From NCBI GenBank assembly GCA_944392135.1, contig CALXVQ010000010.1, forward strand, positions 1-48,102: 48,102 nt of DNA. Reading direction: 5' to 3'. The position numbers and the translations under genes were made by a program. The first letter of the stretch is position 1; the number at the start of each line of letters is the position of its first letter. The DNA comes from an uncultured Rickettsiales bacterium. GTDB taxonomy: Bacteria > Pseudomonadota > Alphaproteobacteria > Rickettsiales > UBA1997. Of the stretch, positions 35,288 to 45,404 are shown piece by piece. A model generated the notes under the pieces. The model did not search any database, was not told the DNA's origin, and saw only the letters and a program-made list of their open reading frames with translations.

Positions 35288-38200
35288 TTAATCTTTTATA
35301 AGTTCAATATTTAAACCAAGCGATCTAACTTCCTTAATCATAACATTAAATGATTCAGGAACACCTGAGGTAAAGTTTTGATTTCCTTGAATAATAGATT
35401 CATAAATTTTTACCCTACCCACAACATCATCTGATTTAACAGTAAGCATTTCTTGTAATGTATAAGCAGCACCATAACCTTGTAATGCCCAACACTCCAT
35501 TTCACCAAATCTTTGTCCACCAAAGTGAGACTTACCACCAAGAGGTTGTTGTGTAATCAAACTGTAAGGTCCAATAGATCTAGCATGAATCTTTGTATCA
35601 ACTAAATGATGCAATTTAAGCATATACATATAACCAACTGTAACAGGTCTTTCAAATGCTTCACCAGTTCTACCATCATATAATGTAACTTGGCCACTCT
35701 TATCTACACCAGCCTTTTCCATTATACTTTCAATTTCTTCAACTTTAATATTTTCAAAAGAACCAGTAGCAAAAGGAACACCTTTTCTATATTTATTACA
35801 TAAATCAATAAGTTCTTCGCCTGACATTTTTTTAATTGTTTCATGCTCTTTTGGTCTATCATAAATTGATAACAATTTATTTCTAAGCTCTTCTTCCTTT
35901 TCTTTTTGATCTTCAATTGTATCAAGTATATTTGATATTTGTTTACCAAAATTAGCAGAAGCCCAACCTAAATGTGTTTCAAGAATTTGTCCAATAGACA
36001 TTCTCGAAGGAACACCAGAAGGAGTTAAAAGAATATCAATAGGTGTACCATCTTCCATATAAGGCATATCAGCAACAGGTAAAACTCTCGAAATAACACC
36101 TTTGTTTCCATGTCTACCTGCCATTTTATCACCAGGTTGAAGTTTCTGTTTTGTAGCAACAAGAACCTTAACAACTTTTAAAACACCTTGATTTAAATCT
36201 TCACCTTCTTTTATTTTTAAAACTTCGGCATTAAAATTCTTTTCTAATGTATCAGTCTTTGCCTTAAAAGATTTATTTAAAGCATCAATCTTATCCATAA
36301 TTTCAACATTATCAACAGATATTTTTGAAATAGATGTTTCAGGTAATGATTTTAAAGCTGTCTTTGTTAATTTATCACCTTTTTTAAGGTTATTCAAAGC
36401 TTTCTTAATTTCCAAACCTTCAACAAGTCCAATAATTTGAGAATTTAAGTTATCTCTCAATAATTTAATTGTTTCATCCTTATTCTTTAATAATTTTTCA
36501 ATTTGTTGATTTTCTAAGAAAATTGCTCTTTCATCCTTTTCAAGTCCTTGTCTTGTGAATACTTTTACATCAATAACTGTACCACTTAAAACACCAGGTG
36601 ATACATATAATGATGTATCTTTCACATCAGAAGCTTTTTCACCGAAAATAACTTTTAAAAGTTTTTCCTCAGGTGTTGAAGGTGATTCACTCTTAGGAGT
36701 TGTTTTTCCAACTAATATATCACCAGCTTTAATTTCAGCACCAATATGAATAATACCACTTTCATCAAGTTTTCTTAAAACATCTTCACCAACATTAGGA
36801 ATATCTCTTGTAATTTCCTCAGGGCCCAATCTTGTATCTCTAGCAACTACTTCAAACTCTTCTATGTGTACAGAAGTAAATACATCATCAGACACTAACC
36901 TTTCAGAAATAATCATTGAGTCAGCAAAATTATAACCATCCCAAGGCAAGAAAGCAACTAATGTATTTTTACCAAGTGATAATTCACCATTATTTACACA
37001 TTGTGCATCTGTTATAATCTGTCCTGCTTTAATTTGATCAGCAATATGAACTAATGGTCTTTGATTAATACTTGTATTATTGTTTGTCATTTTAAATTTA
37101 TCTAACTCATAAATTTCAATATCACAAACACCATTTTCATTAGGACTTTCAACAACTATTCTAGTAGCATCTACATCTTTAACTATACCATCTTTTTTAG
37201 CTTTTACAACTGCACCACAATCGGAAGCAACTTTATGTTCTAAACCTGTACCAATAATTGGAAATTCTGGTTTTGCAAATGGCACAGCTTGTCTCATCAT
37301 GTTTGAAGCCAACAAAGCCCTTTTAGCATCATCACTTTCAACAAATGGAATTAAGTTTGTAGCAACAGAACCAATTTGTCTAGTAGAAACATCTATAAAA
37401 TCAACTTCCATAGGCGATCTACTTGTATAGTTTCCATTTTCTCTACATACAACTGTTTCATCAAGTATTTTTCCATTTTTATCTGTTGAAACAGATGCTT
37501 CACATATTTTATAATTAGCTTCTTCAATAGCAGATAAATAAACAACTTCATCAGTAATTACACCATTTACAACTTTCTTATAAGGTGTATCAATAAAGCC
37601 ATATTTATTAGTTTTAGCAAACAAAGCTAAATTGTTAACCAAACCAATATTTTGTCCTTCCGGAGTTTCAATAGGACATATTTTACCATAATGTGTATAA
37701 TGAATATCCCTAACTTCAAAACCAGCTCTTTCTCTTGTTAAACCACCAGGTCCCAAAGAAGAAATTCTCCTCTTATGTGATAGTTCTGATAATGGATTTG
37801 TTTGATCCATAAATTGTGATAATTGAGAAGTAGCAAAGAAGTCATTAATAGAAGCCATTAAAGGTTTTGCATTAATTAAACTTTGTGGCATAATTGTATT
37901 AGGATCTACACTATTCATTTTTTCAAGCATAGCTCTTTCTATTCTAGCCATACCAATTCTAAATTGATTTTCAACCAATTCACCAACACATCTTAATCTT
38001 CTATTAGCTAAATTATCAATATCATCAGGTTGACCTTCATCATATTTCATTTTTGATAAAGTATAAATTGTAGAAATAATATCTTCTTTTGTTAAATGAA
38101 GAATTTTTTCATCAATATTTAAACCCAATCTATAATTTATTTTCATTCTTCCAACATCTGATAAATCGTATTTAGAAGAAAATAATAAATTATTAAACAT

Positions 38201-39364
38201 CTTTTCAGCTTGTTCTAAACTTGTTGGATTATCACCAATTCTAATAGATTTATATATATCATATAAAGCCAATTCTTGACTAGAATTCTTATCTATTAAT
38301 GATGTTTCATAAATATAATTTCCAATGTCGGATGTATCAGGATTTACAGCAATTAATGTTTTTACATCAAAATTTTTAAGAATATCTAATTTTTCCATTG
38401 ATAATCTAGTACCAACTGGCAAAATAACTTCACCTGTTTTTGCATTGATTATGTCTTCGGCAACAACAAATGTATGCACAAAACTCTCTGTTAATATGAA
38501 TTTAGTAAAGTTTGCATTTTTTAATTTTTCTAAAAATCTTTTTGTAAGTTTTGTATCTCTAGGAATAACAACTTCACCATTATCAGCATTTAGAATATCA
38601 AATTCAAATTTTTTGCCTAAAACTTTAGAATAATCAAACTCTGAAACATAATTTTTACCATCAAAACTAATAGAATATTGTCTATAAAAAGCTTTTAAAA
38701 TATCTTCAAGACTCATACCCATAGCTCTTAAAAGAGTGGTAATAGGCATTTTTCTCTTTCTATCTATTCTAAAATATAAATTATCTCTAATATCAAACTC
38801 AAAATCCAACCAGCTACCATTCATAGGAATCACTCTGGCAGTATATATTTTTGTATTAGATATTTTTGAGTCTTCTAAATCAAAAAATACTCCTGGTGCT
38901 CTTCTCATTTGAGAAATAATAACCCTTTCAATACCACTAAATATAAAACTTCCATTATCAGTCATTAATGGCATATCACACAAAAATACTTCTTGTTCTT
39001 TAATGATTTTGATATTCTTTTTACCAGGTTCTGCATCATCCCAAATAATTAATCTAAGAGTAGCATACAATGGAGCTGAATATGTTCTGCCTGACTGTAA
39101 ACACTCTTTATATGAATATTTTGCATTACCAAATCTGTAAGAAACAAAATCAAGAGTAACTGTTTTATTAAGATCTGACAAAGGAAAGAAACTTTTAAAA
39201 GCCTTAGTTAAACCACTATCAGCTTGTTTTGCTGGGTCATCCTTTTCTAAAAATTTTTTATATGATTCTTTTTGTAAAGAAATAAGATCAGGAATTAATG
39301 TTCCATCTTCCTTTTCCGAAAATTTTTTCCTTAGTATGTAATTAGAATGATTTGAATTTTTCAT
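35288..39364 (-). CDS. rpoB: RNA polymerase subunit beta
   Basis: 1358 residues. The rifampicin region reads QLSQFMDQTNPLSELSHKRR then ISSLGPGGLTRERAGFEVRD. The classic resistance positions (Asp516, His526 and Ser531 in E. coli numbering) are unchanged, while Asn518 is Thr and Ala532 is Ser. Further landmarks are CPIETPEGQNIGLVNNLALF, GDKMAGRHGNKGVIS (catalytic Lys and His region), and the C-terminal GGQRFGEMECWALQGYGAAY. Preceded by a 287-bp gap with hairpins after rplL, so it may be separately or conditionally transcribed relative to rplKAJL. Confidence 0.98.
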   Translation of the reverse strand: MKNSNHSNYILRKKFSEKEDGTLIPDLISLQKESYKKFLEKDDPAKQADSGLTKAFKSFFPLSDLNKTVTLDFVSYRFGNAKYSYKECLQSGRTYSAPLYATLRLIIWDDAEPGKKNIKIIKEQEVFLCDMPLMTDNGSFIFSGIERVIISQMRRAPGVFFDLEDSKISNTKIYTARVIPMNGSWLDFEFDIRDNLYFRIDRKRKMPITTLLRAMGMSLEDILKAFYRQYSISFDGKNYVSEFDYSKVLGKKFEFDILNADNGEVVIPRDTKLTKRFLEKLKNANFTKFILTESFVHTFVVAEDIINAKTGEVILPVGTRLSMEKLDILKNFDVKTLIAVNPDTSDIGNYIYETSLIDKNSSQELALYDIYKSIRIGDNPTSLEQAEKMFNNLLFSSKYDLSDVGRMKINYRLGLNIDEKILHLTKEDIISTIYTLSKMKYDEGQPDDIDNLANRRLRCVGELVENQFRIGMARIERAMLEKMNSVDPNTIMPQSLINAKPLMASINDFFATSQLSQFMDQTNPLSELSHKRRISSLGPGGLTRERAGFEVRDIHYTHYGKICPIETPEGQNIGLVNNLALFAKTNKYGFIDTPYKKVVNGVITDEVVYLSAIEEANYKICEASVSTDKNGKILDETVVCRENGNYTSRSPMEVDFIDVSTRQIGSVATNLIPFVESDDAKRALLASNMMRQAVPFAKPEFPIIGTGLEHKVASDCGAVVKAKKDGIVKDVDATRIVVESPNENGVCDIEIYELDKFKMTNNNTSINQRPLVHIADQIKAGQIITDAQCVNNGELSLGKNTLVAFLPWDGYNFADSMIISERLVSDDVFTSVHIEEFEVVARDTRLGPEEITRDIPNVGEDVLRKLDESGIIHIGAEIKAGDILVGKTTPKSESPSTPEEKLLKVIFGEKASDVKDTSLYVSPGVLSGTVIDVKVFTRQGLEKDERAIFLENQQIEKLLKNKDETIKLLRDNLNSQIIGLVEGLEIKKALNNLKKGDKLTKTALKSLPETSISKISVDNVEIMDKIDALNKSFKAKTDTLEKNFNAEVLKIKEGEDLNQGVLKVVKVLVATKQKLQPGDKMAGRHGNKGVISRVLPVADMPYMEDGTPIDILLTPSGVPSRMSIGQILETHLGWASANFGKQISNILDTIEDQKEKEEELRNKLLSIYDRPKEHETIKKMSGEELIDLCNKYRKGVPFATGSFENIKVEEIESIMEKAGVDKSGQVTLYDGRTGEAFERPVTVGYMYMLKLHHLVDTKIHARSIGPYSLITQQPLGGKSHFGGQRFGEMECWALQGYGAAYTLQEMLTVKSDDVVGRVKIYESIIQGNQNFTSGVPESFNVMIKEVRSLGLNIELIKD

Positions 39365-39404
39365 CCCTTAACCTTTTTTATTGTATAAATAATAATCCAA
39401 CTAA

Positions 39405-39428
39405 GAGCTGACTAAAAATAATCAGCTC
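39405..39428 (-). other. Hairpin in the rpoB leader
   Basis: GAGCTGA (39405-39411) and TCAGCTC (39422-39428), 7 bp with a 10-nt loop, 41 bp before the rpoB start. No U-tract follows. It may be part of an rpoB leader structure. Confidence 0.45.
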
Positions 39429-39609
39429 GTAAACTAAATATATTAAAATTATCATTTTTACTAGATACACCTGATAATATAATAGTTTTTGTACACAAAA
39501 CCACATTACTTATAAACATTAATATAAGTACTTCCAATAAAATCAAAATGTTATAATCTAGAAAAAACAACTTTTTATATTAATATTAATTAAATAAACA
39601 AAAAAATAT

Positions 39610-39638
39610 TACTTAATCTACATATTGTAGATTAAGTA
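39610..39638 (-). terminator. Terminator/attenuator between rplL and rpoB
   Basis: TACTTAATCTACA (39610-39622) pairs with TGTAGATTAAGTA (39626-39638), 13 bp with a 3-nt loop. It is followed on the minus strand by ATATTTTTTT. It lies 14 bp after the rplL stop. This is the position of the rplL-rpoB attenuator known in other bacteria. Confidence 0.75.
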
Positions 39639-39651
39639 TTATAAGTAAATA

Positions 39652-40020
39652 TTAAGCTAATTTAACTTTTGCACCTGCTGCTTCTAATTTAGCTTTCATT
39701 TCTTCAGCATCTTTTGCAGGTACACCTTCTTTAACTGTCTTTGGAGCACCATCAACTAAGTCTTTAGCTTCTTTTAAACCTAAACCTGTGATAGCTCTAA
39801 CTTCTTTAATAACATTGATTTTGTTATCACCAGCTGCTTCTAAAATAACATCAAATTCTGATTTTTCTTCAGCAGCACCAGCACCAGCACTACCAGCAGC
39901 TGCAACAGCAACAGCAGCACTAACACCCCATTGTTCTTCTAACATTTTGCTTAATTCAGCAATTTCTAACACTGTCAAACCAGACAATTCATCAACAACT
40001 TTTTGTAATTTTTCTGACAT
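39652..40020 (-). CDS. rplL: 50S ribosomal protein L7/L12
   Basis: 122 residues: N-terminal dimerisation domain ([20 protein letters not shown]), an Ala/Gly-rich hinge ([17 protein letters not shown]) and the C-terminal factor-binding domain ([34 protein letters not shown]). Standard length. It forms the L10(L12)n stalk that recruits EF-Tu and EF-G. It follows rplJ by 68 bp and is followed by an attenuator-like stem. Confidence 0.98.
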   Translation of the reverse strand: MSEKLQKVVDELSGLTVLEIAELSKMLEEQWGVSAAVAVAAAGSAGAGAAEEKSEFDVILEAAGDNKINVIKEVRAITGLGLKEAKDLVDGAPKTVKEGVPAKDAEEMKAKLEAAGAKVKLA

Positions 40021-40088
40021 TTCTTAACCTTTTTTAGTTTTGTTAAATATATTAATAATTAAAAATTTTAAATACAAGCTTTATTTTA

Positions 40089-40583
40089 TTAATTACCTGC
40101 ATTTTCATTTAATTTGGTTTGGTATGCATTAAGTACTCTTGCCAATTGAGAACCTGGTGCTTTTAACAAACCAATAAACTTTGCCCTTACTTCATCCATA
40201 GATCCTAAAGCAGACATAGATTTAATTGTAGCAAGATCCATAACTTTGCCGTCCATAAATCCAATTTTTACTTCTACATTTTCATTATCTTTTGCAAAAT
40301 TGATTAATACATTAGATAAAGAAACTGGATCATTTGAATAAGAAACAGCTATTTGATCTTTGAAATCGCCCATCAACTCTTTCATTTCTGAATCAGCAAT
40401 AGCTCTCTTAACAAGGGTATTCTTTAAAACTTTTAAATTAGCATTTTTGCTTTTTAAAGATTTTCTAAGCAAATACATGCCTTTTGCATTCAATTTTTTA
40501 TAATTTAACAATATAACAACAGAATTTTCTGCAAATATGTTTTTTGCTAAATCTATTGAACTTACTTTCTGTTCTTTTTTCAT
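40089..40583 (-). CDS. rplJ: 50S ribosomal protein L10
   Basis: 164 residues, typical. It has the rRNA-binding N-terminal domain with VVILLNYKKLNAKGMYLLRK and VLKNTLVKRAIADSEM, and the C-terminal stalk-binding helix LARVLNAYQTKLNENAGN. It is separated from rplA by only 11 bp, so the usual L10 autoregulatory leader would have to lie inside rplA or be absent. Confidence 0.97.
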   Translation of the reverse strand: MKKEQKVSSIDLAKNIFAENSVVILLNYKKLNAKGMYLLRKSLKSKNANLKVLKNTLVKRAIADSEMKELMGDFKDQIAVSYSNDPVSLSNVLINFAKDNENVEVKIGFMDGKVMDLATIKSMSALGSMDEVRAKFIGLLKAPGSQLARVLNAYQTKLNENAGN

Positions 40584-40594
40584 TGATTCTCCTA

Positions 40595-41272
40595 TTATTT
40601 ATCTAAACTAATCAAAAAAGAAGGACCCATAGTACTTGTTAAATATATACTTTTGATATATTTACCTTTTGCACTTTCTGGTTTAAGTTCTTTTAAAGCT
40701 TCAATAACAGCTTTAATATTATTTAATAAGTCTTCTGTTGCAAAATTAATTTTACCAACTCCAACATGAACTATACCAAACTTATCATTTTTAAAATCAA
40801 CTTTTCCCTTCATAATTTCTTTAACAACTTTTCCTAACTCGTTTGTTATATTACCATTTTTAGGATTTGGCATCAAACCTCTAGGACCAAGAATCTTAGC
40901 AATTTTACTCATTTTCTTCATAGCATCTGGTGTAGCAACAACATAATCAAAGTCTAAAAAGCCACCTTCAACTTCTGCTATAAGATCTTCAAGAGCTGCT
41001 TTTGTAGCACCAGCTTCTAAAGCTTCTTTTTGTAAAACTTCATCATCTGTAAAAGCAATAACTTTAACATTTTTACCTGTACCAGCTGGCAAAGAAACAG
41101 AACCTCTAATATTTTGATTAGATTGTTTTGGATCTATAGTTAAATTAACAGCTATATCAACATTTTCAACGAATTTTCTTTGTTTTTCTTGACATGCTTT
41201 TTTCAATAATTCCACAGCTTCAACTGCACTTATTGATTTATCTTCTACTACTTTTTTCTTTATATTAGCCAT
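40595..41272 (-). CDS. rplA: 50S ribosomal protein L1
   Basis: 225 residues. Signatures ENVDIAVNLTIDPKQSNQNI, GSVSLPAGTGKNVKVIAFTD, and ILGPRGLMPNPKNGNITNEL (rRNA-binding loop) are present, as is the C-terminal YLTSTMGPSFLISL. Forms the L1 stalk, and in many bacteria represses rplK-rplA translation. It lies 17 bp after rplK. Confidence 0.98.
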   Translation of the reverse strand: MANIKKKVVEDKSISAVEAVELLKKACQEKQRKFVENVDIAVNLTIDPKQSNQNIRGSVSLPAGTGKNVKVIAFTDDEVLQKEALEAGATKAALEDLIAEVEGGFLDFDYVVATPDAMKKMSKIAKILGPRGLMPNPKNGNITNELGKVVKEIMKGKVDFKNDKFGIVHVGVGKINFATEDLLNNIKAVIEALKELKPESAKGKYIKSIYLTSTMGPSFLISLDK

Positions 41273-41289
41273 TTTTTTATACCATCACT

Positions 41290-41736
41290 TTATTCAACAA
41301 CTTCAAAACCCATAGATATAGCCGAACCTTTTATCATATTCATTGCTGCTTCTAATGTATCAGCATTCATATCAGCCATCTTTTTCTTAGCAATATCTTC
41401 AATTTGAGCTTTTGTAATTTTACCAATAAAACCTTTACCTGTTGAAGAAGAACCTTTTTTAATTCCAGTTGCCTGCATAATTAAAAATGTAACAGGTGGT
41501 TGTTTTGTTTCAAATGTAAAACTCTTATCTTTATAAACTGTAATAGTTGTAGGTATTGGGGTACCAGCAGGATAATCAAACTTCAATTCATTGAATTGTT
41601 TACAAAATTCCATGATATTTACACCTTTTTGTCCCAAAGCAGGTCCAATAGGTGGAGCTGGATTAGCTTTTGCAGATGGAACTTGTAATTTTATAGTTCC
41701 TATAACCTCTTTTTTACTATCTTTCTTATCAGCCAT
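41290..41736 (-). CDS. rplK: 50S ribosomal protein L11
   Basis: 148 residues. Signatures are [54 protein letters not shown] and [20 protein letters not shown]. The proline-rich N-terminal segment is the thiostrepton-region fold. A Lys-rich start ([10 protein letters not shown]) is the only small oddity. It lies 27 bp after nusG. Confidence 0.98.
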   Translation of the reverse strand: MADKKDSKKEVIGTIKLQVPSAKANPAPPIGPALGQKGVNIMEFCKQFNELKFDYPAGTPIPTTITVYKDKSFTFETKQPPVTFLIMQATGIKKGSSSTGKGFIGKITKAQIEDIAKKKMADMNADTLEAAMNMIKGSAISMGFEVVE

Positions 41737-41763
41737 TTTCTTTACTTAAAAGTTAATAATAAA

Positions 41764-42279
41764 TTAAATTTTTTCTACTCTGTTTGCCTCTATATCTATA
41801 ATAGTTGGCCTTCCAAAAATAGAAATTGAAATTCTCAAAATCTTTTTATCAGAATCTTTCGATTCAACAACACCTGTGAATGACTCAAAAGGACCTTCAA
41901 TCACTTTTACAGTCTCACCGATTTCAAATGAATTTTCTTCTGACATGTTATTTTCTTCTGTTATCTTATTCATTAATTTTTCCATTTTTGCATCAGACAC
42001 TTCTTCTGGTTTTGTTTTTGAACCAAGAAAACCTAATACTTTGGAAATATTTCTAATAACAGCATAACTGTCTTTATTCATATCCATATTAACAAAAACA
42101 TAATTAGGGAACAACTTTTGTGCGGACTCAACCTTTTTTCCTCTAACATGTTTAAAAACTTTTTTCGTTGGAATAAAAGCTTCTTTAATATATTCATTTT
42201 GTTTAGCAATAGCATTTATATCATCACATATTTTATTTTCTTGTCCTGCTACAACATTAACTATATACCACTTAGTCAT
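41764..42279 (-). CDS. nusG: Transcription elongation factor NusG
   Basis: 171 residues. NGN domain starts KWYIVNVVAGQENKICDDIN, with FPNYVFVNMDMNKDSYAVIR and VLGFLGSKTKPEEVSD. The C-terminal KOW domain has IGETVKVIEGPFESFTGVVE. NusG links RNA polymerase to ribosomes and Rho. It starts directly after the secE stop with no gap, as expected for a coupled secE-nusG pair. Confidence 0.97.
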   Translation of the reverse strand: MTKWYIVNVVAGQENKICDDINAIAKQNEYIKEAFIPTKKVFKHVRGKKVESAQKLFPNYVFVNMDMNKDSYAVIRNISKVLGFLGSKTKPEEVSDAKMEKLMNKITEENNMSEENSFEIGETVKVIEGPFESFTGVVESKDSDKKILRISISIFGRPTIIDIEANRVEKI

Positions 42280-42489
42280 TTAATTACCCATTCCAAAAGT
42301 TAAAATCATTTTTATAATACGAGAAATTAAAAAATCAGTTAAAACTATCGCCATAGTAGTGAAAAATATTACAACACTAATATAAATAGATGTGGTATAA
42401 ACCTCTTTCCAATTAGGAAAGGTAACTTTTCTATATTCTTCTATAACTTCTTTTATATATTTTTTAACATTTAACACAATATTTCTCAA
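42280..42489 (-). CDS. secE: Preprotein translocase subunit SecE
   Basis: 69 residues with one membrane span near the C-terminus. The SecE signature YIKEVIEEYRKVTFPNWKEV (about 11-30) precedes it. Single-span form, typical for alphaproteobacteria. Lies 29 bp after tRNA-Trp. Confidence 0.95.
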   Translation of the reverse strand: MRNIVLNVKKYIKEVIEEYRKVTFPNWKEVYTTSIYISVVIFFTTMAIVLTDFLISRIIKMILTFGMGN

Positions 42490-42517
42490 ATTTTATTCCA
42501 CAAATCATACAACCAAC

Positions 42518-42593
42518 TGGCAGGGGCAGAAGGACTCGAACCCTCGACCAACGGTTTTGGAGACCGCTACTCTACCAACTGAGCTATACCCCT
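42518..42593 (-). tRNA. tRNA-Trp (anticodon CCA)
   Basis: 76 nt with the encoded CCA end (42518-42520). Acceptor stem AGGGGTA/TGCCCCT, D arm AGCTCAGTTGGTAGAGT, anticodon loop CTCCAAA giving CCA, T arm GAGGGTTCGAGTCCTTC. Sits between tuf and secE as in many alphaproteobacteria. Confidence 0.97.
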
Positions 42594-42599
42594 TTTAGA

Positions 42600-42853
42600 A
42601 ATTGAAAATTGAAAATTGAAACACGAAGTGGGAAAATAATAAGCTTGCTTAATTATTTTAGCCTGTCGTCCCACGAAGTGTCAGCTGAGTGAAACGAAGA
42701 TGAAAATTAAAATACAAAGTCAAAGCAATGGAAACTTACTTACAATCGCTAACATATTAGTCAGCGAAATATTGAAATAACTGCAAGAAGTGAGAATCAA
42801 AGCTAAAAACAATGTAATCAGATAATCATTTTATCTTGTCATCCCATAAATAT
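42600..42853. repeat. Family D repeats, inverted copy plus degraded copy
   Basis: 42618-42705 is an inverted copy of 15975-16052, with the hairpin AAAATAATAAGC (42633-42644) / GCTTAATTATTTT (42647-42659). A third, degraded copy lies at about 42787-42850 (ending TTATCTTGTCATCCCAT). They are flanked by GAAAATTGAAAATTGAAA runs. The rest of the gap to 43010 is AT-rich sequence in which I see no gene. Confidence 0.75.
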
Positions 42854-43013
42854 TAGCTAAATAAAGTTAAATAAAAATTAATCATAAACTAATTTTATTC
42901 AACCACATTAAGTCATAACTAATAGATAAAACAAAATAAAAATTTTATTATTTCAATTTAACTCTTAACTATTAAATCAACTTCAAAAATCAATTCACAA
43001 AATAAAACAACTT

Positions 43014-43074
43014 TGAAAATTGAAATTAAAAATTAAAAACTATTAAGATCTTAACTTTTAAATTTCAATTTTCA
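43014..43074 (-). terminator. Long inverted repeat downstream of tuf
   Basis: TGAAAATTGAAATT (43014-43027) and AATTTCAATTTTCA (43061-43074) are a perfect 14-bp inverted repeat with a loop holding TTAAGATCTTAA, itself a palindrome. It starts 13 bp after the tuf stop. Could serve as the tuf terminator, or be a member of the low-complexity TTTTCAATTT repeat seen in the islands. Confidence 0.45.
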
Positions 43075-43086
43075 TTTTATCAAAAA

Positions 43087-44277
43087 TTATTTAATAATTT
43101 TTGAAACAACACCTGCACCGATTGTCTTGCCACCTTCTCTGATAGCGAATTTCAATCCTTCTTCCATAGCGATTGTAGAAATCAATTCAACATGAATTCT
43201 AACATTATCACCTGGCATAACCATTTCTACACCTTCTGGTAATGTAACTGTACCAGTAACATCTGTGGTTCTAAAATAGAATTGAGGTCTGTAGTTCTTA
43301 AAGAATGGTGTATGTCTTCCACCTTCTTCTTTTGTTAAAACATAAACTTCAGCTTCAAATTCTGTATGTGGTGTAATTGAACCTGGTTTACATAATACTT
43401 GTCCTCTTTCAACTTCTTCTCTCTTTGTACCTCTTAAAAGAACACCAATATTATCACCAGCTTGTCCTTGGTCTAATAATTTTCTAAACATTTCAACACC
43501 AGTACATGTTGTTTTTTGTGTAGGTCTTAAACCAACGATTTCAATATCTTCACCAACTTTTATAACACCTCTTTCAACTCTTCCTGTAACAACTGTTCCT
43601 CTTCCTGAAATTGAGAAAACATCTTCAATAGGCATTAAGAATGGTTTATCAACATCTCTAACTGGATCTGGAATATATGTATCAATTGTATCCATAAGTT
43701 TTTTAATTGAACCATAACCTAATTCACCTTTATCACCTTCAAGAACTTTTAAAGCTGAACCTCTGATAATAGGAATAGTATCACCTGGGAATTTGTAAGA
43801 ATTTAATAAATCTCTAATTTCCATTTCAACTAAGTCTAATAATTCAGGGTCATCAACCATATCACATTTGTTCATATATACAACAATGTAAGGAACACCA
43901 ACTTGTCTAGCTAACAAAATGTGTTCTCTTGTTTGAGGCATTGGACCATCAGCTGCTGAAACAACAAGAATAGCACCATCCATTTGAGCAGCACCTGTAA
44001 TCATATTTTTAACATAGTCTGCGTGTCCTGGACAGTCAACGTGAGCATAATGTCTCTTAGCTGTTTGATACTCAACGTGAGTTGTGTTAATAGTAATACC
44101 TCTTTCTTTTTCTTCTGGTGCATTATCAATTGCATCATAATCTCTTTTCTCAGCTAAACCTTCTTCAGACAAAACTTTAGTAATAGCTGCAGTCAAAGTA
44201 GTCTTACCATGGTCAACATGGCCAATTGTACCAATATTTACATGGGTTTTTGATCTATCAAAAGTTTCTTTTGCCAT
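43087..44277 (-). CDS. tuf: Elongation factor Tu
   Basis: 396 residues, canonical. GTP-binding motifs: GHVDHGKT (19-26), DCPGH (about 81-85) and NKCD (about 136-139). Effector loop is [14 protein letters not shown]. The C-terminal domains include [10 protein letters not shown] and the terminal [10 protein letters not shown]. It lies between tRNA-Gly and tRNA-Trp. Highest GC and lowest divergence in the window, as expected for a highly expressed gene. fusA and rps genes are not adjacent. Confidence 0.99.
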   Translation of the reverse strand: MAKETFDRSKTHVNIGTIGHVDHGKTTLTAAITKVLSEEGLAEKRDYDAIDNAPEEKERGITINTTHVEYQTAKRHYAHVDCPGHADYVKNMITGAAQMDGAILVVSAADGPMPQTREHILLARQVGVPYIVVYMNKCDMVDDPELLDLVEMEIRDLLNSYKFPGDTIPIIRGSALKVLEGDKGELGYGSIKKLMDTIDTYIPDPVRDVDKPFLMPIEDVFSISGRGTVVTGRVERGVIKVGEDIEIVGLRPTQKTTCTGVEMFRKLLDQGQAGDNIGVLLRGTKREEVERGQVLCKPGSITPHTEFEAEVYVLTKEEGGRHTPFFKNYRPQFYFRTTDVTGTVTLPEGVEMVMPGDNVRIHVELISTIAMEEGLKFAIREGGKTIGAGVVSKIIK

Positions 44278-44314
44278 TTTTCTTACAATTTTTTGACATT
44301 AATAAAATATACAA

Positions 44315-44388
<74 letters not shown>

Positions 44389-44574
44389 TACTTAATTCAT
44401 ATGTTAACTCTTCTACATTCGACTGGCGAGTAGTTCGAATACATATTTACTCTAATATTATAATTACCAATTTATAATAGTCAAGCAAAATAATCAAAAT
44501 ATTTTAATTACAAAATAAATAGTAAATATAGAATAAATTGCATTTTTATTAAAAATATTTTCATATAAATAAAT

Positions 44575-45345
44575 TTATACAAAAAATATTTCTGTCATTA
44601 AATAATTGAATATAAAAATTAAAATTGATGCAATAACAACTGCATTTGTTGTAGCTTTTCCAACACCTTCTGCACCCTTATTAGAATTATAGCCATAATA
44701 ACAACCTATGGAACCTATAATAAAACCAAAAATAAGAGATTTAATAAGTCCAGAATAAACATCTTCTGCTTTCATAAAATCAAAAGTCTTAATAAGATAT
44801 GTAGCACCATTAAAATCAAGACTATAAACACTAGTTAAATAACCACCAAAAATACCAATAATATCAAATATTAAAGTCAAAATCGGCAAAGATATAATAG
44901 AAGCTATAACTCGTGGAGCAATTAAGTATCTAAATGGATCAGTAGATAAGGTTTTTAAAGCATCTATTTGTTCTGTAACTCTCATAGTTCCTAATTCAGC
45001 AGCAATAGCAGAACTAATTCTACCAGCGACCATTAAAGCAGTAAGTACAGGTCCTAATTCTCTTGTAATACCTAATACAACAATACTAGGCACTGTATCA
45101 GTAACAGACCATCTAGAAGAGCCAATAAATATTTGCAAAGCCAAAGCACCACCTGTAAAAACAGCAGTCATACCAATAACAGGAATAGATAAAAAACCTA
45201 TCTTTAATAATTGTTTAAAAATTTCATTAAAATACCACCTTGGTGTAATAGAATATTTTATAATTTTATAAAAAAATATAGAAACAACACCCATTGATCT
45301 AAAATTTTTTAATGTTCTTTCTCCAATTTCCTGTAATATTTTCAT
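44575..45345 (-). CDS. mlaE: MlaE-type ABC transporter permease
   Basis: 256 residues, five to six membrane spans. Signatures are VIGMTAVFTGGALALQIF, TRELGPVLTALMVAGRISSA and AELGTMRVTEQIDALKTLST, the MlaE family EQIDAL helix. In the Mla system it pairs with the ATPase MlaF and the MCE protein MlaD to move phospholipids between membranes. No mlaF, mlaD or mlaC follows. tRNA-Gly and tuf come next, so the partners must be elsewhere or lie outside the window. Confidence 0.92.
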   Translation of the reverse strand: MKILQEIGERTLKNFRSMGVVSIFFYKIIKYSITPRWYFNEIFKQLLKIGFLSIPVIGMTAVFTGGALALQIFIGSSRWSVTDTVPSIVVLGITRELGPVLTALMVAGRISSAIAAELGTMRVTEQIDALKTLSTDPFRYLIAPRVIASIISLPILTLIFDIIGIFGGYLTSVYSLDFNGATYLIKTFDFMKAEDVYSGLIKSLIFGFIIGSIGCYYGYNSNKGAEGVGKATTNAVVIASILIFIFNYLMTEIFFV

Positions 45346-45404
45346 AAGCTTATATAATTTGTTCTAAAAAATGATAAATAATTCTTTTCAAAAAGCAATA
45401 AAAT

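Noticed and set aside
44400..44460. tRNA-like TTCGAATAC segment next to tRNA-Gly
   Set aside because: A T-loop-like string without acceptor, D or anticodon stems.
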